Positions 42,652-50,907 of a stretch of DNA of 64,000 bases are shown one piece after another; positions within the stretch are counted from its first letter, which is position 1, and the number at the start of each line of letters is the position of its first letter. The notes beneath the pieces were generated by a model, which ran no database searches, was not told where the DNA came from, and worked only from the letters and a program-made list of their open reading frames with translations. Source of the stretch: DATBVX01 sp963724625. Its GTDB lineage: Bacteria > Pseudomonadota > Gammaproteobacteria > Steroidobacterales > Steroidobacteraceae. Position numbers and translations under genes: made by a program. The stretch lies in NCBI GenBank assembly GCA_963724625.1, contig CAVRVO010000017.1:1-64000 (forward strand). Direction: 5' to 3'.

Positions 42652-43006
42652 GTGCCGCCTGTGCCTTCTCGACCAGCTTCGCAGGTGCCACGGGCTTGAC
42701 CAGATAGTCCACCGCGCCCTGTCTCATCCCCCAGATGCGATCAGTCTCCTGACCCTTGGTCGTGACCATGATGATCGGAATCGCGCGCGTCGCCGGATCA
42801 TTGGCCAGTGTGCGTGTCGCCTGATAGCCATTGATGCCCGGCATCACTACGTCCATGAAGATGAGATCCGGCTTCATCTCCTTCGCCTTCTTGATGCCCT
42901 CGGCGCCATTGGCGGCTGCCGCGGTCTGAAAGCCGTGACGCTCCAGCGCGATCTGCATGACATGCACTTCGGTGGGCGAATCATCCACTATCAATATGAG
43001 CGCCAT
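42641..43006 (-). CDS. pilH: Response regulator PilH
   Basis: 121 residues from ATG 43006, selected because GGAGG lies 7 nt upstream and the fold begins at once (ALILIVDDSPTEVHVMQIAL). Stand-alone receiver: acidic pair DD, phospho-Asp in PDLIFMDVVMPGINGYQAT, Thr in IIMVTTKGQETD and Lys in YLVKPVAP. No output domain. Believed to modulate pilus retraction and act as a phosphate sink. Confidence 0.93.
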   Translation of the reverse strand: MALILIVDDSPTEVHVMQIALERHGFQTAAAANGAEGIKKAKEMKPDLIFMDVVMPGINGYQATRTLANDPATRAIPIIMVTTKGQETDRIWGMRQGAVDYLVKPVAPAKLVEKAQAALGD

Positions 43007-43032
43007 GCCGGAGCCTCCGGGCTTCACACTGG

Positions 43033-43425
43033 TCATTTGCCTACGTGCGTCTCGATCGCATTCAACAGCTCGTCCTTCGTGAAGGGCTTGGTCAGGTAGT
43101 GCTCCGAGCCCACGATCCGGCCGCGCGCGCGATCGAAAAGTCCATCCTTGCTCGACAGCATGATGACGGGGATCGACTTGAAGACCTTGTTGTGCTTGAT
43201 GAGCGAACAGGTCTGGTAGCCGTCCAGACGCGGCATCATGATGTCGACGAAAACGATATCCGGTTGATGATCGGCGATCTTGGAGAGGGCATCGAACCCG
43301 TCAACCGCCGTGTAAACCTCGCAGCCTTCCTTGGTGAGGAGGGTTTCGGCGGTGCGCCGAATGGTCTTGCTGTCGTCGATGACCAGTACTTTCAGTCCGC
43401 TCAGCTTCGACTTGCCATCCAACAC
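43033..43425 (-). CDS. pilG: Response regulator PilG
   Basis: 130 residues from GTG 43425 (GGGGAG 9 nt upstream), which gives the normal PilG start before GLKVLVIDDSKTIRRTAETL. An upstream in-frame GTG at 43512 would add 29 residues without family support. Phospho-Asp in PDIVFVDIMMPRLDGYQTC, Ser in VIMLSSKDGLFDRARG and Lys in YLTKPFTKDELL. Promotes pilus extension and CyaB activation in Pseudomonas. First gene of the operon. Confidence 0.93.
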   Translation of the reverse strand: MLDGKSKLSGLKVLVIDDSKTIRRTAETLLTKEGCEVYTAVDGFDALSKIADHQPDIVFVDIMMPRLDGYQTCSLIKHNKVFKSIPVIMLSSKDGLFDRARGRIVGSEHYLTKPFTKDELLNAIETHVGK

Positions 43426-43888
43426 GTGCTCTGTCTCCCCAGCGACCCCATCGAGGCCTCGCGTGGTGTCGTAGTCGGCCTCGCCGGCGGGCGCGACTCG
43501 AAGCAGCCCCACGCAACGGGACGCCTTTTAACATATCAGTTTCGGGTCCGCTAATGCGCACAGTTCACAGTTTCCACTGCAAGTCCGAGCGTGATGCAGT
43601 TCACAGGCGTAACAGCTCGCGCGAAAGAGATGTCCCGGGGCGGCCAGCGGTGGCAGCGCGTGCTGCCAGCGCCGGATCAAGCTCACTCCCGTAGCGCCTT
43701 ACCAGGCAAACCCGCAAACGTGGAAGTCGGGCGCGGTCGGCAGGTGTCACCCGACGTCGACCCGCTGTTGGCACCCACAAAGAGGTGTCGGGTCACTCCT
43801 CATCGCCGGACTGCGCTGCTGTGGCACTGCCACGGCCGCGGTAGTATCGAGTTCAGGATCCCGCCTACAGCGGTAACGGAGGTTTTGG
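43426..43888. other. 463-bp intergenic region between divergent pilG and gshB
   Basis: No coding signal was found apart from the possible 29-codon extension of pilG. Visible features: a 10-bp direct repeat CAGTTCACAG at 43561-43570 and 43597-43606; an imperfect inverted repeat around TCACCCGAC (43747) and GTCGGGTCAC (43787); a small hairpin GTGGCACTGCCAC (43821-43833); and a -10-like TAGTAT at 43842-43847 upstream of gshB. Both operons are presumably controlled from here. Confidence 0.5.
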
Positions 43889-44860
43889 ATGCCGGATCGG
43901 GTGCGCCTTGGGGTGGTGATGGATCCTATCGGCCACATCAAGCCAGCCAAGGACACAACGCTCGGCATGCTGCTGGCCGCCCAGGCACGCGGCTGGGAGC
44001 TGCTGTACCTGGAGCTCCCCGATGTCTGGCTGCGCGATGGCACAGCCTGGGGTCGTACTCGACGGCTCACCGTGCGCAACGACCTCGACGACTGGTTCAC
44101 CCTGGCCGCAGGCGGCACAGAAAAGCTCGCCGACCTGGACGTGATCCTGATGCGCAAGGATCCTCCGTTCGATACCGAGTACATCTACTGCACATATATA
44201 TTGGAGCGCGCCGAGGCCGAGGGAGCCCTGGTCGTGAACCGGCCGCAGGGTCTCAGGGACATGAATGAGAAGGTCTACACGGCCTGGTTTCCCGACTGCT
44301 GCGCCCCGACCCTCATCACACGCAACATGGCTGACATGACGGCCTTCCTGCACGAGCACCAGAAGGTCGTGGTCAAGCCTCTTCACGGCATGGGTGGGCG
44401 CTCCATCTTCGTCCTGCAACGGGGGGACAAGAACACCAACGTCGTGTTCGAGACCCTCACCGACTATGGCCAGCACTATGCAATCGCGCAGCGTTACATC
44501 CCTGACATCGTCACCAAGGGTGACGCCCGCGTATTGCTGGTCGATGGCGAGCCGGTTCCCTATGCGCTGGCGCGGATTCCCACCGAGAGCGACAACCGCG
44601 GCAATCTGGCTGCGGGAGCACGCGGCGAAGGTCGGCCGCTCAGCGAGCGCGACCTGTGGCTCGCCCGCCAGATTGGGCCGGCGATGCGTGCGCGAGGCAT
44701 GCTGTTCGTGGGACTCGACGTTATCGGTGAGTACGTCACGGAGATCAATGTCACCAGCCCGACCGGGGCGCGTGAGCTCGAAAAGCAGTTCAAAATCGAC
44801 GTCGGCGGCATGCTGATGGATGCAATTGATCGCCGGCTGAAGCAATCCCGGAAACGATGA
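43889..44860 (+). CDS. gshB: Glutathione synthetase
   Basis: 323 residues from ATG 43889 with GGAGG 7 nt upstream. ATP-grasp ligase joining gamma-glutamylcysteine and glycine: VVMDPIGHIKPAKDTTLGML, DVILMRKDPPFDTEYIY, VNRPQGLRDMNEKVYTAWF, VVVKPLHGMGGRSIFVL, RIPTESDNRGNLAAGARGEG and GLDVIGEYVTEINVTSPTGA are all family segments. Divergent from pilG as in pseudomonads. Confidence 0.96.
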   Translation: MPDRVRLGVVMDPIGHIKPAKDTTLGMLLAAQARGWELLYLELPDVWLRDGTAWGRTRRLTVRNDLDDWFTLAAGGTEKLADLDVILMRKDPPFDTEYIYCTYILERAEAEGALVVNRPQGLRDMNEKVYTAWFPDCCAPTLITRNMADMTAFLHEHQKVVVKPLHGMGGRSIFVLQRGDKNTNVVFETLTDYGQHYAIAQRYIPDIVTKGDARVLLVDGEPVPYALARIPTESDNRGNLAAGARGEGRPLSERDLWLARQIGPAMRARGMLFVGLDVIGEYVTEINVTSPTGARELEKQFKIDVGGMLMDAIDRRLKQSRKR

Positions 44861-44894
44861 GCGCGAAGCGGATCAGACAGACGGGGTCTGAGCG

Positions 44895-45809
44895 GTGGAC
44901 AAGCTGACGGTTCCTGTCGAGAGCGAGGCGCCGGTCCGGGATCGGTTGCAGATCACGCTGTTCCTCGCGGCGTTGTTCCACGGGATCGTGATCCTCGGCA
45001 TCTCGTTCGGAGCACCTGCGTTCGTCGCCAACAGGGCGCTGCCGGCGCTCGAGGTCCTGCTGGTCGGGAACAACCTGCCGGAGTCCGCCCAGAATCCGGA
45101 CGCGAACTATCTCGCCAACCGCAGTCAGCAGGGAGCCGGCAACACCGCGGAGGACCGTCGCGCCGAAAGCCCACAAAGCTCCCTGGTTCCTTTCGACAAT
45201 GCCGGAATCCCACAGGGGCAGGCGCTGGTGAGCCAGGAAGCCGGCCTCGAGCGGGCGGCGAACGCGGACGTTCTCGCTACCAGTGCCGAGAGCCCCCAGG
45301 CGATGCATTCCGCAGACAATGCCGAGACGCATAGCAGCACCCAGCAAACCGCCTTGTTGATGCACGCAGGGCCCGTTTCGCCGATTCCATCCAGCGATGA
45401 CGACCAGGAAATCGTCCTCAAGGGCCGCAACGAACATGAGCTGGTCATCACACCGAACACGCGCGAGTCCGGCGTCGCGGTATATCTCGATGCCTGGAAG
45501 CGCAAGGTAGAGCGCATCGGGACCCTGAACTATCCGAACGAGGCGCGCCGCCGCGGTCTGTCCGGGAGCCCCGTTCTCGAAGTGGCCATCAACTCCAATG
45601 GCGAGATGGAAGACATCGTGGTTCGTCGCAGCAGCGGGCACGCGGAACTGGATCAGGCCGCGCTTGCCATATTGAAACTCGCCACACCCTTCGATCCGTT
45701 TCCCTCGGAGCTGCGCAAGCGCCATGGCTCGATCCGCTTCGCCTACGAATGGCAGTTCCTGAGTGGTGAGCTGGTCGACTCGAGCGTAAAGGTAGTGACA
45801 CCTCCTTGA
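44895..45809 (+). CDS. Energy transducer TonB-like protein
   Basis: 304 residues from GTG 44895. One N-terminal membrane helix (about 18-42, LQITLFLAALFHGIVILGIS), a Gln/Ser/Ala/Asn-rich periplasmic linker (50-200) without the usual Pro-Glu/Pro-Lys repeats, and a TonB_C domain (YLDAWKRKVERIGTLNYPNEARRRGLSG, LEVAINSNGEMEDIVVRRSSGH, FAYEWQF). It would couple proton-motive force to receptors such as BtuB. Position between gshB and yqgE is conserved in Pseudomonas relatives. Confidence 0.9.
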   Translation: MDKLTVPVESEAPVRDRLQITLFLAALFHGIVILGISFGAPAFVANRALPALEVLLVGNNLPESAQNPDANYLANRSQQGAGNTAEDRRAESPQSSLVPFDNAGIPQGQALVSQEAGLERAANADVLATSAESPQAMHSADNAETHSSTQQTALLMHAGPVSPIPSSDDDQEIVLKGRNEHELVITPNTRESGVAVYLDAWKRKVERIGTLNYPNEARRRGLSGSPVLEVAINSNGEMEDIVVRRSSGHAELDQAALAILKLATPFDPFPSELRKRHGSIRFAYEWQFLSGELVDSSVKVVTPP

Positions 45810-45842
45810 GGGGCCGCAGGCGGTAGCCGGATACTGGATGCC

Positions 45843-46406
45843 ATGACAGCGAAGGAATTTCTCACCAACCAGCTTCTGATCGCGATGCCGGCGATGACAG
45901 ACCCGAATTTTTCCCAGACGGTGACGCTGATCTGCGAGCACAGTGAAAAAGGCGCCCTCGGTCTGGTGCTCAACCGTCCATTGCCGATGAAACTGAGTGA
46001 TGTATTCGAGCAGCTCTCGCTCGATGCGGCGAATGCGAGGATCGGCCAACAAGCGGTGCTGCGCGGCGGGCCGGTCCAGACCGATCGCGGTTTCGTCGTG
46101 CATCGGCAGGGCGGGAGCTGGGATTCGACCCTCAAAGTCTCCGAAAGTATCGAGGTCACCACTTCGCGCGACGTACTGGCCGCGATGGCACGCGGTGAAG
46201 GACCGCCCAACGCTTTCATCGCCCTGGGCTATGCGGGCTGGGATGCGGGACAACTGGAACAGGAGATCCTCGCGAACGCCTGGCTCAGTGTTCCCGCTGA
46301 CGAGGGCGTGATCTTCGATGTTCCCTTTGAAGAGCGCTGGCATGCGGCCGGGCGACTGCTCGGCATCGACCTGACCCAGATCAGCCCTGAAGCCGGACAT
46401 GCCTGA
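45843..46406 (+). CDS. yqgE: YqgE/AlgH family protein
   Basis: 187 residues, DUF179. TNQLLIAMPAMTDPNFSQTV, GALGLVLNRPLPMKLSDVF, VLRGGPVQTDRGFVVHR, RGEGPPNAFIALGYAGWDAGQLEQEI and AWLSVPADEGVIFD are the family blocks. Function not settled; it is called AlgH in Pseudomonas. Overlaps ruvX by 8 bp. Confidence 0.95.
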   Translation: MTAKEFLTNQLLIAMPAMTDPNFSQTVTLICEHSEKGALGLVLNRPLPMKLSDVFEQLSLDAANARIGQQAVLRGGPVQTDRGFVVHRQGGSWDSTLKVSESIEVTTSRDVLAAMARGEGPPNAFIALGYAGWDAGQLEQEILANAWLSVPADEGVIFDVPFEERWHAAGRLLGIDLTQISPEAGHA

Positions 46407-46863
46407 GCCGGCGACACCCTCCTGGGTCGCCCTTGCCTTTGACTTCGGCCTGAAACGTATCGGCGTCGCCTCCGGCGACTCGATCACGCGGAGCGCCGCG
46501 GCCCTGACCACACTCGATCGCCCGGGCGGGCGGCTCGATTGGGCAGCGGTCGAGTCCCTGCTCCGCACCTGGCGCCCCGCGATTTTGGTGGTCGGAGTGC
46601 CGTACAATTCTGACGGTTCCCCGGGCTCATTGACCGAACCGGCACGAGAATTCGCGCGGGAGCTACGTGTGCACGCCAGACTCCCGGTTGAACTGATGGA
46701 TGAGCGCTGGTCCTCCCTCGAGGCGGCAGCACGCCTGAAATGGGCGCGGCAGAGCGGACAGCGCGTGCGGCGGGTGAAGAAAGCAGACGTGGACGCCGCG
46801 GCGGCCTGCGTGATCCTGGAGCGCTGGTTCGAAGAAGCGCCGCACGCGCGGACGGATTCATGA
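46399..46863 (+). CDS. ruvX: RuvX/YqgF Holliday-junction resolvase-like RNase
   Basis: 154 residues. RNase-H-like fold with catalytic Asp in LAFDFGLKRIGVASGDSITR, Glu/Asp in LVVGVPYNSDGSPGSLTEPA and MDERWSSLEAAARL, then KKADVDAAAACVILERWF. Implicated in pre-16S rRNA processing. Stop overlaps the pyrB start (ATGA). Confidence 0.95.
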   Translation: MPEPATPSWVALAFDFGLKRIGVASGDSITRSAAALTTLDRPGGRLDWAAVESLLRTWRPAILVVGVPYNSDGSPGSLTEPAREFARELRVHARLPVELMDERWSSLEAAARLKWARQSGQRVRRVKKADVDAAAACVILERWFEEAPHARTDS

Positions 46864-47840
46864 CCACTGACAAGTTTCAACAAACACGCGACGACGGCTC
46901 CCTGCAACACCTCATTACGCTCGAGGGACTCGATCGAAGCCTGCTCGAACGGCTCCTGAAGCGCGCCCAGCAGTTCATCCGGCCGCTCGGTGCACCTGCG
47001 ATGCGTTCCAATTCTCTTGCCGGTGTTACGGTCGCCAACCTGTTCGGTGAGCCGAGCACGCGCACGCGGGGCTCTTTCGAGCTCGCCGCACGTCGACTCG
47101 GCGCCGACATCGTGAACCTCGAGGTTCACCTCTCATCGCGGAGCAAGGGCGAGACCGTGCTCGACACGGTCTACACCCTCGAGGCGATGCAAATCGATGT
47201 GATGGTGATGCGCGAGGCAGAACCCGGAGTGCCGGGCCTGGTTGCGCAACATGTCGCACCACACGTGAGCGTGCTGAGCGCGGGCGAGGCGCACCTGTCG
47301 CATCCGACGCAAGGCCTGCTCGACGCGCTCACCATCCGTCAGCACAAGGGTGGCTTCGGGTCGCTCAGCGTCGCGATCGTGGGCGATGTCGCGCACTCGC
47401 GTGTGGCACGATCTGCGGCGCAGGCGCTGCGGATTCTGGAGGTGGGCGAGCTGAGGATCGTGGCACCACGTGAGTTCATGCCACCGCCGGGCGAATTCGC
47501 AGGCGCACAGCGCTTCGACAGCATCGATGCGGGCATCCGCGGCGCGGACGTGGTGATGATGCTGCGCATCCAGAAGGAACGCCTGGCCGAAGGTAGCGCG
47601 CTCGACGATGGTGACTATTTCAGACAGTTCGGCTTGAGCTCCGAACGACTCAAGCTCGCCCGCCCGGATGCGATCGTAATGCACCCCGGACCGATGAACC
47701 GCGGCGTCGAAATCGAGTCGAGCGTGGCCGACGGCCCGCAGTCGGTCATTCGCCAACAGGTCGCGAACGGCGTCGCGATCCGCATGGCGGTGCTTGAAGC
47801 TGTAACCGAAGGCGTGCGGCGCCTGAGGCAGCGGGCGTGA
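46860..47840 (+). CDS. pyrB: Aspartate carbamoyltransferase catalytic chain
   Basis: 326 residues from ATG 46860. Carbamoyl-phosphate site FGEPSTRTRGSFELAARRLG (STRTR intact; the usual FFEPSTRTRTSFE varies at two positions), Ser/Lys of LSSRSKGETVLDTVYTL from the neighbouring subunit, SHPTQGLLDALTIR (HPTQ), VAIVGDVAHSRVARS and DAIVMHPGPMNRGVEI. Commits carbamoyl phosphate to pyrimidine synthesis. In related genomes pyrC or pyrC' follows; here a pyrK-type gene does. Confidence 0.95.
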   Translation: MTTDKFQQTRDDGSLQHLITLEGLDRSLLERLLKRAQQFIRPLGAPAMRSNSLAGVTVANLFGEPSTRTRGSFELAARRLGADIVNLEVHLSSRSKGETVLDTVYTLEAMQIDVMVMREAEPGVPGLVAQHVAPHVSVLSAGEAHLSHPTQGLLDALTIRQHKGGFGSLSVAIVGDVAHSRVARSAAQALRILEVGELRIVAPREFMPPPGEFAGAQRFDSIDAGIRGADVVMMLRIQKERLAEGSALDDGDYFRQFGLSSERLKLARPDAIVMHPGPMNRGVEIESSVADGPQSVIRQQVANGVAIRMAVLEAVTEGVRRLRQRA

Positions 47841-48736
47841 ACGCCAGCAACTCCCGAGGCCACCGCAACACCATCTTCGTCGAGCAAGCGCCGGTCCTGG
47901 AGCAGACCGCGTACGCGGCGGATCAGTTCGTATTGCGAATCAAGGCACCCAAGTGTGCCGCCAAGGCGACGCCGGGAAGCTTCATCCATCTCACCTGCGA
48001 CCCCTCGGTACCGATGCGCCGGCCGCTCTCGATCATGCGCGTGGACGCGAAGGCGGGATGGGTCGAAGTGCTCTACAAAGTTGTTGGCCCGGGCCTGAGG
48101 CACTTGTCCACCCGACGCGTGGGCGATGGCGTGAGCACGCTGGGGCCGATCGGTACCGGGTTCGTGACACATCCCGACAAGCCGCGCATGCTACTCGTGG
48201 GCGGTGGCGTAGGCATTCCGCCGATGGTGTTTCTCGCCGAGCAGTTGCGTGATTCGCGCGCGGCCAGGTGGCAGCCGTTGGTGTTGATGGGCTCGGAGAT
48301 TCCTTTCCCGTTCCGCGCCCGCCCCTCAACAATCATCGTGCCGGGAATTCCTGCCGGCGTGATTGCGTGCATGCCCCTGCTCGATGATTGGGGCGTCCCG
48401 AGCCGGCTCGCGAGCTTTGCGGAGTTCGCGGGTTGCTTCCACGGCTACGTCACGAGCCTCGCATCGACCTGGCTCACCTCGTTGTCGCGCGATGAGCTGA
48501 ATCAGGTGGAGATGTTCGCCTGCGGACCGACGCCGATGCTCAAGGCCGCCGCCGCGGTAGCGCGCCAGTTCGACATCGCGTGCCAGGTGTCACTTGAGGA
48601 ATTCATGGCATGCGCGGTGGGTGGCTGTGCCGGTTGCACAGTACTGGTGCAGACCGACGCGGGCCCGGCGATGAAGCGGGTTTGCGTCGACGGGCCGGTA
48701 TTTGACGCCCGGACCGTGTTTTCCGCCCAAGCCTGA
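47837..48736 (+). CDS. PyrK-type dihydroorotate dehydrogenase electron-transfer subunit
   Basis: 299 residues from GTG 47837 (GTGA overlap with pyrB). FAD domain with MRRPLSIMRVDAKAGWVEVLYKVVGPG (RPLS FAD motif), NAD domain with MLLVGGGVGIPPMVFLAEQL and EMFACGPTPMLKAAAAVA, and a C-terminal [2Fe-2S] site of four Cys, ACAVGGCAGCTVLVQTD plus RVCVDGPVF. This matches PyrK of class 1B dihydroorotate dehydrogenase. The catalytic PyrD-B partner is not in the window. Confidence 0.88.
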   Translation: MNASNSRGHRNTIFVEQAPVLEQTAYAADQFVLRIKAPKCAAKATPGSFIHLTCDPSVPMRRPLSIMRVDAKAGWVEVLYKVVGPGLRHLSTRRVGDGVSTLGPIGTGFVTHPDKPRMLLVGGGVGIPPMVFLAEQLRDSRAARWQPLVLMGSEIPFPFRARPSTIIVPGIPAGVIACMPLLDDWGVPSRLASFAEFAGCFHGYVTSLASTWLTSLSRDELNQVEMFACGPTPMLKAAAAVARQFDIACQVSLEEFMACAVGGCAGCTVLVQTDAGPAMKRVCVDGPVFDARTVFSAQA

Positions 48737-48752
48737 GTCGTGCCGCGCGGGC

Positions 48753-49478
48753 TCAGAACCGCATCGTGATGCCGAGCTGCGGTCCCTGCGTTACGACGTC
48801 GTACACGAAGCCGTCGTTGTCGTAGTCCACGCTGATCGCGCGATACCCCATCATCAGCGAGGTCCGCGGTGACAGAAACCAGTTGAACAGCAACTCGGCC
48901 TGCCAGCAAAAATCGGATCCGACACCAAAGCCGCCGATGTTGCCGTGGAACTGGAAGTTCCAGTGTTCGCCGATCGGGAGCGTGAGAATTCCACCGATGA
49001 TCGGATCCCACCAGTCCACCTTGCCGGAGCGACTGCGCCCGATGGTCTGAAAGTCGACCGAGGCACCGAGCTGGTTGTAGACCGCTCCCACGAGCGACAT
49101 GAAGATCGGCGCGAGCTGGTAGCCGACATTGAGCTCGACGGCCCATTGATCGACATCCACATCGGCGTTCGGTTGATCGGACGATCCTCCCAGACCCATG
49201 TAGATGACATCGGTTCCGTACGACCACGCGCCATAGGTTGCCCGTGCCCGGCCCATGAAGCCGAATTGGAGGTTGCTGAAGATATCGCTCGCGGACGCGT
49301 TGACGTCGGCGATGAGGGGCTCGACGCCGGTCTTTCCATCCATCCCCGCACCGAGCATGTAGGCGGAGACTTCCCACTGCCAGCTCCTTGAAGCCTCGGG
49401 CTGCACCGACTGAGCCTGCGCGGTGCCTCCGAGCGTCCAGGCGAACGGCAGAATGAAGACCAGCAATCGTCCTGACAT
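48753..49478 (-). CDS. Outer-membrane beta-barrel protein of unknown function
   Basis: 241 residues from ATG 49478 (GAGGAGAG just upstream). Signal peptide 1-22 (ending TAQA). The mature part alternates hydrophobic/polar residues in short strands (WQWEVSAYMLGAGMDG, LQFGFMGRARATYGAWSYGTDVIYMG, WNFQFHGNIGGFGVGSDFCWQAEL) and ends LGITMRF with a terminal Phe, as expected for an outer-membrane barrel of about 10-12 strands. Substrate unknown. Similar proteins are found in several Proteobacteria as uncharacterised. Confidence 0.78.
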   Translation of the reverse strand: MSGRLLVFILPFAWTLGGTAQAQSVQPEASRSWQWEVSAYMLGAGMDGKTGVEPLIADVNASASDIFSNLQFGFMGRARATYGAWSYGTDVIYMGLGGSSDQPNADVDVDQWAVELNVGYQLAPIFMSLVGAVYNQLGASVDFQTIGRSRSGKVDWWDPIIGGILTLPIGEHWNFQFHGNIGGFGVGSDFCWQAELLFNWFLSPRTSLMMGYRAISVDYDNDGFVYDVVTQGPQLGITMRF

Positions 49479-49630
49479 GGTGCTCTCCTCGAAGGCGCTG
49501 CGGCCTGGCCGGTCCGCCAACGTCGGACAGCAGCTACGCGCACGGAATTAGCCTGCTCGTTACTCCCCGTCAATTGACCTTTGGTGCGCTCGACACGAAT
49601 GCCGCGCACCTGCAGCGCGTGCGGCCAGGC

Positions 49631-50662
49631 CTACTTTCGGACGCCTTGAACCACCGAGTAGTAGCCGTAGCTCGGAGTCACATCGATATGATCGAAGCCG
49701 GCGTTCATGAGCAGTTGTTTCAACTCCGCAAACGTGAATTGCCGCCCATGCGTGCCCAGGAGCATGACCAGGCTGAACGTGGTGACGGTCACGGGGCCCG
49801 TGCCGGAGTCGTCGAGCAGTGCCTCGTGAATGAGAACGCGCCCGCCATCGGCCAGCGCGGCGTGTGCCTTGGCCAGCAGCTGAGCGCAGGTGTCGAAGTC
49901 CCAATCGTGCAGGATGTTCGAGAAGAACATCGCGTCGTACCCTCGCGGCCATTCCTGCCGGAACATGTCGACGGCGCGCGTGTCGACGCGTTCGCCGAGG
50001 CGAGCTGCGGCAATGTATTCCCCGGCGACCTCGCACATCGCCGGCAGCTCCATGATCGTGCAATGCAGCTGTGGGTGACGTTCCGCGAGGGCGATGCAGA
50101 AGCATCCGGAGCCGCCACCAATATCGAGCAGGCGCCTGACGCCGGCAAAGTCGATGTTGCGCGCCATGCCGAGCGCCGCGGGAACAGAATGGCTGTGCAT
50201 CAACGCCGCGATCATGCGCGCCTGCTTCATCTCGACCTGACCGCTCGCCCAGGCATCGACCGGTCGGTCGTCCCTGCGCCCGGTGGTTGATGTCGGCTCG
50301 CCACGCCTGAGCGCCTCCTTCACGGCGTCGTACTGCGGCGACGCTGTGCCCATGCGGCTCAACAGGCCGCCCCAGAAGTAAGGGCTATCGCGCAGCAGGT
50401 ACAGTCGCGCTACGTCGGTCAGCTGGTAACGACCGTCGTGGCGCACCAACAGGCGCAAAGATACGAACAGCGGCAGCAGGATTTCCGTTCCACGCGTGCT
50501 GAGGCCCAGTCTGCCGGCCAATGTGGTATGCGAGGCCGGCGATTTCGCCAGCGATTCAAACACATCGATGTCGACCGCAGCCGTGACCGCAGGCAACCAG
50601 TACGCGGACAACCACAGATCCCACATCGGCTTGTCATCAGTCGTGGGCAGTTCGAGGGGCAT
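49631..50662 (-). CDS. SAM-dependent O-methyltransferase (acetylserotonin / CrtF-like)
   Basis: 343 residues. N-terminal winged-helix dimerisation domain (residues 10-100: DVFESLAKSPASHTTLAGRLG, RYQLTDVARLYLL) and a Rossmann methyltransferase domain with motif I RRLLDIGGGSGCFCIALAE, motif II CTIMELPAMCEVA, and FFSNILHDWDFDTCAQLLAKA with a candidate catalytic His. The layout matches plant-type O-methyltransferases and hydroxyneurosporene methyltransferase. Substrate unknown; not adjacent to any pigment gene here. Divergent from thrC. Confidence 0.85.
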   Translation of the reverse strand: MPLELPTTDDKPMWDLWLSAYWLPAVTAAVDIDVFESLAKSPASHTTLAGRLGLSTRGTEILLPLFVSLRLLVRHDGRYQLTDVARLYLLRDSPYFWGGLLSRMGTASPQYDAVKEALRRGEPTSTTGRRDDRPVDAWASGQVEMKQARMIAALMHSHSVPAALGMARNIDFAGVRRLLDIGGGSGCFCIALAERHPQLHCTIMELPAMCEVAGEYIAAARLGERVDTRAVDMFRQEWPRGYDAMFFSNILHDWDFDTCAQLLAKAHAALADGGRVLIHEALLDDSGTGPVTVTTFSLVMLLGTHGRQFTFAELKQLLMNAGFDHIDVTPSYGYYSVVQGVRK

Positions 50663-50907
50663 CGAATGGCTCCTTGTGACACTGCGAACGGGAGTTGCTC
50701 AGGTGGTGGACGACAATCATGGAGCTACTCAGCCAGCAGCGTGCAATGCTTTTGGATCGAGCTTGACGGCGAATGCTCGCGGGGAAAGCATTCACGATGC
50801 TTGGACAGACGCGGGCGTCGAGGTGCAATCGTAGCCGAATCGGCGCTGCGAGGGAGATCGAGATTGAGAGATAAAGCAGGTGAGGGTCTGCTGAGTTGCG
50901 TCGGTCG

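Noticed and set aside
44790..47129. 779-codon open frame on the minus strand across tonB, yqgE, ruvX and pyrB
   Set aside because: It is antisense to four well-recognised genes, has no domain resemblance and reflects GC-rich codon bias leaving the opposite frame open.
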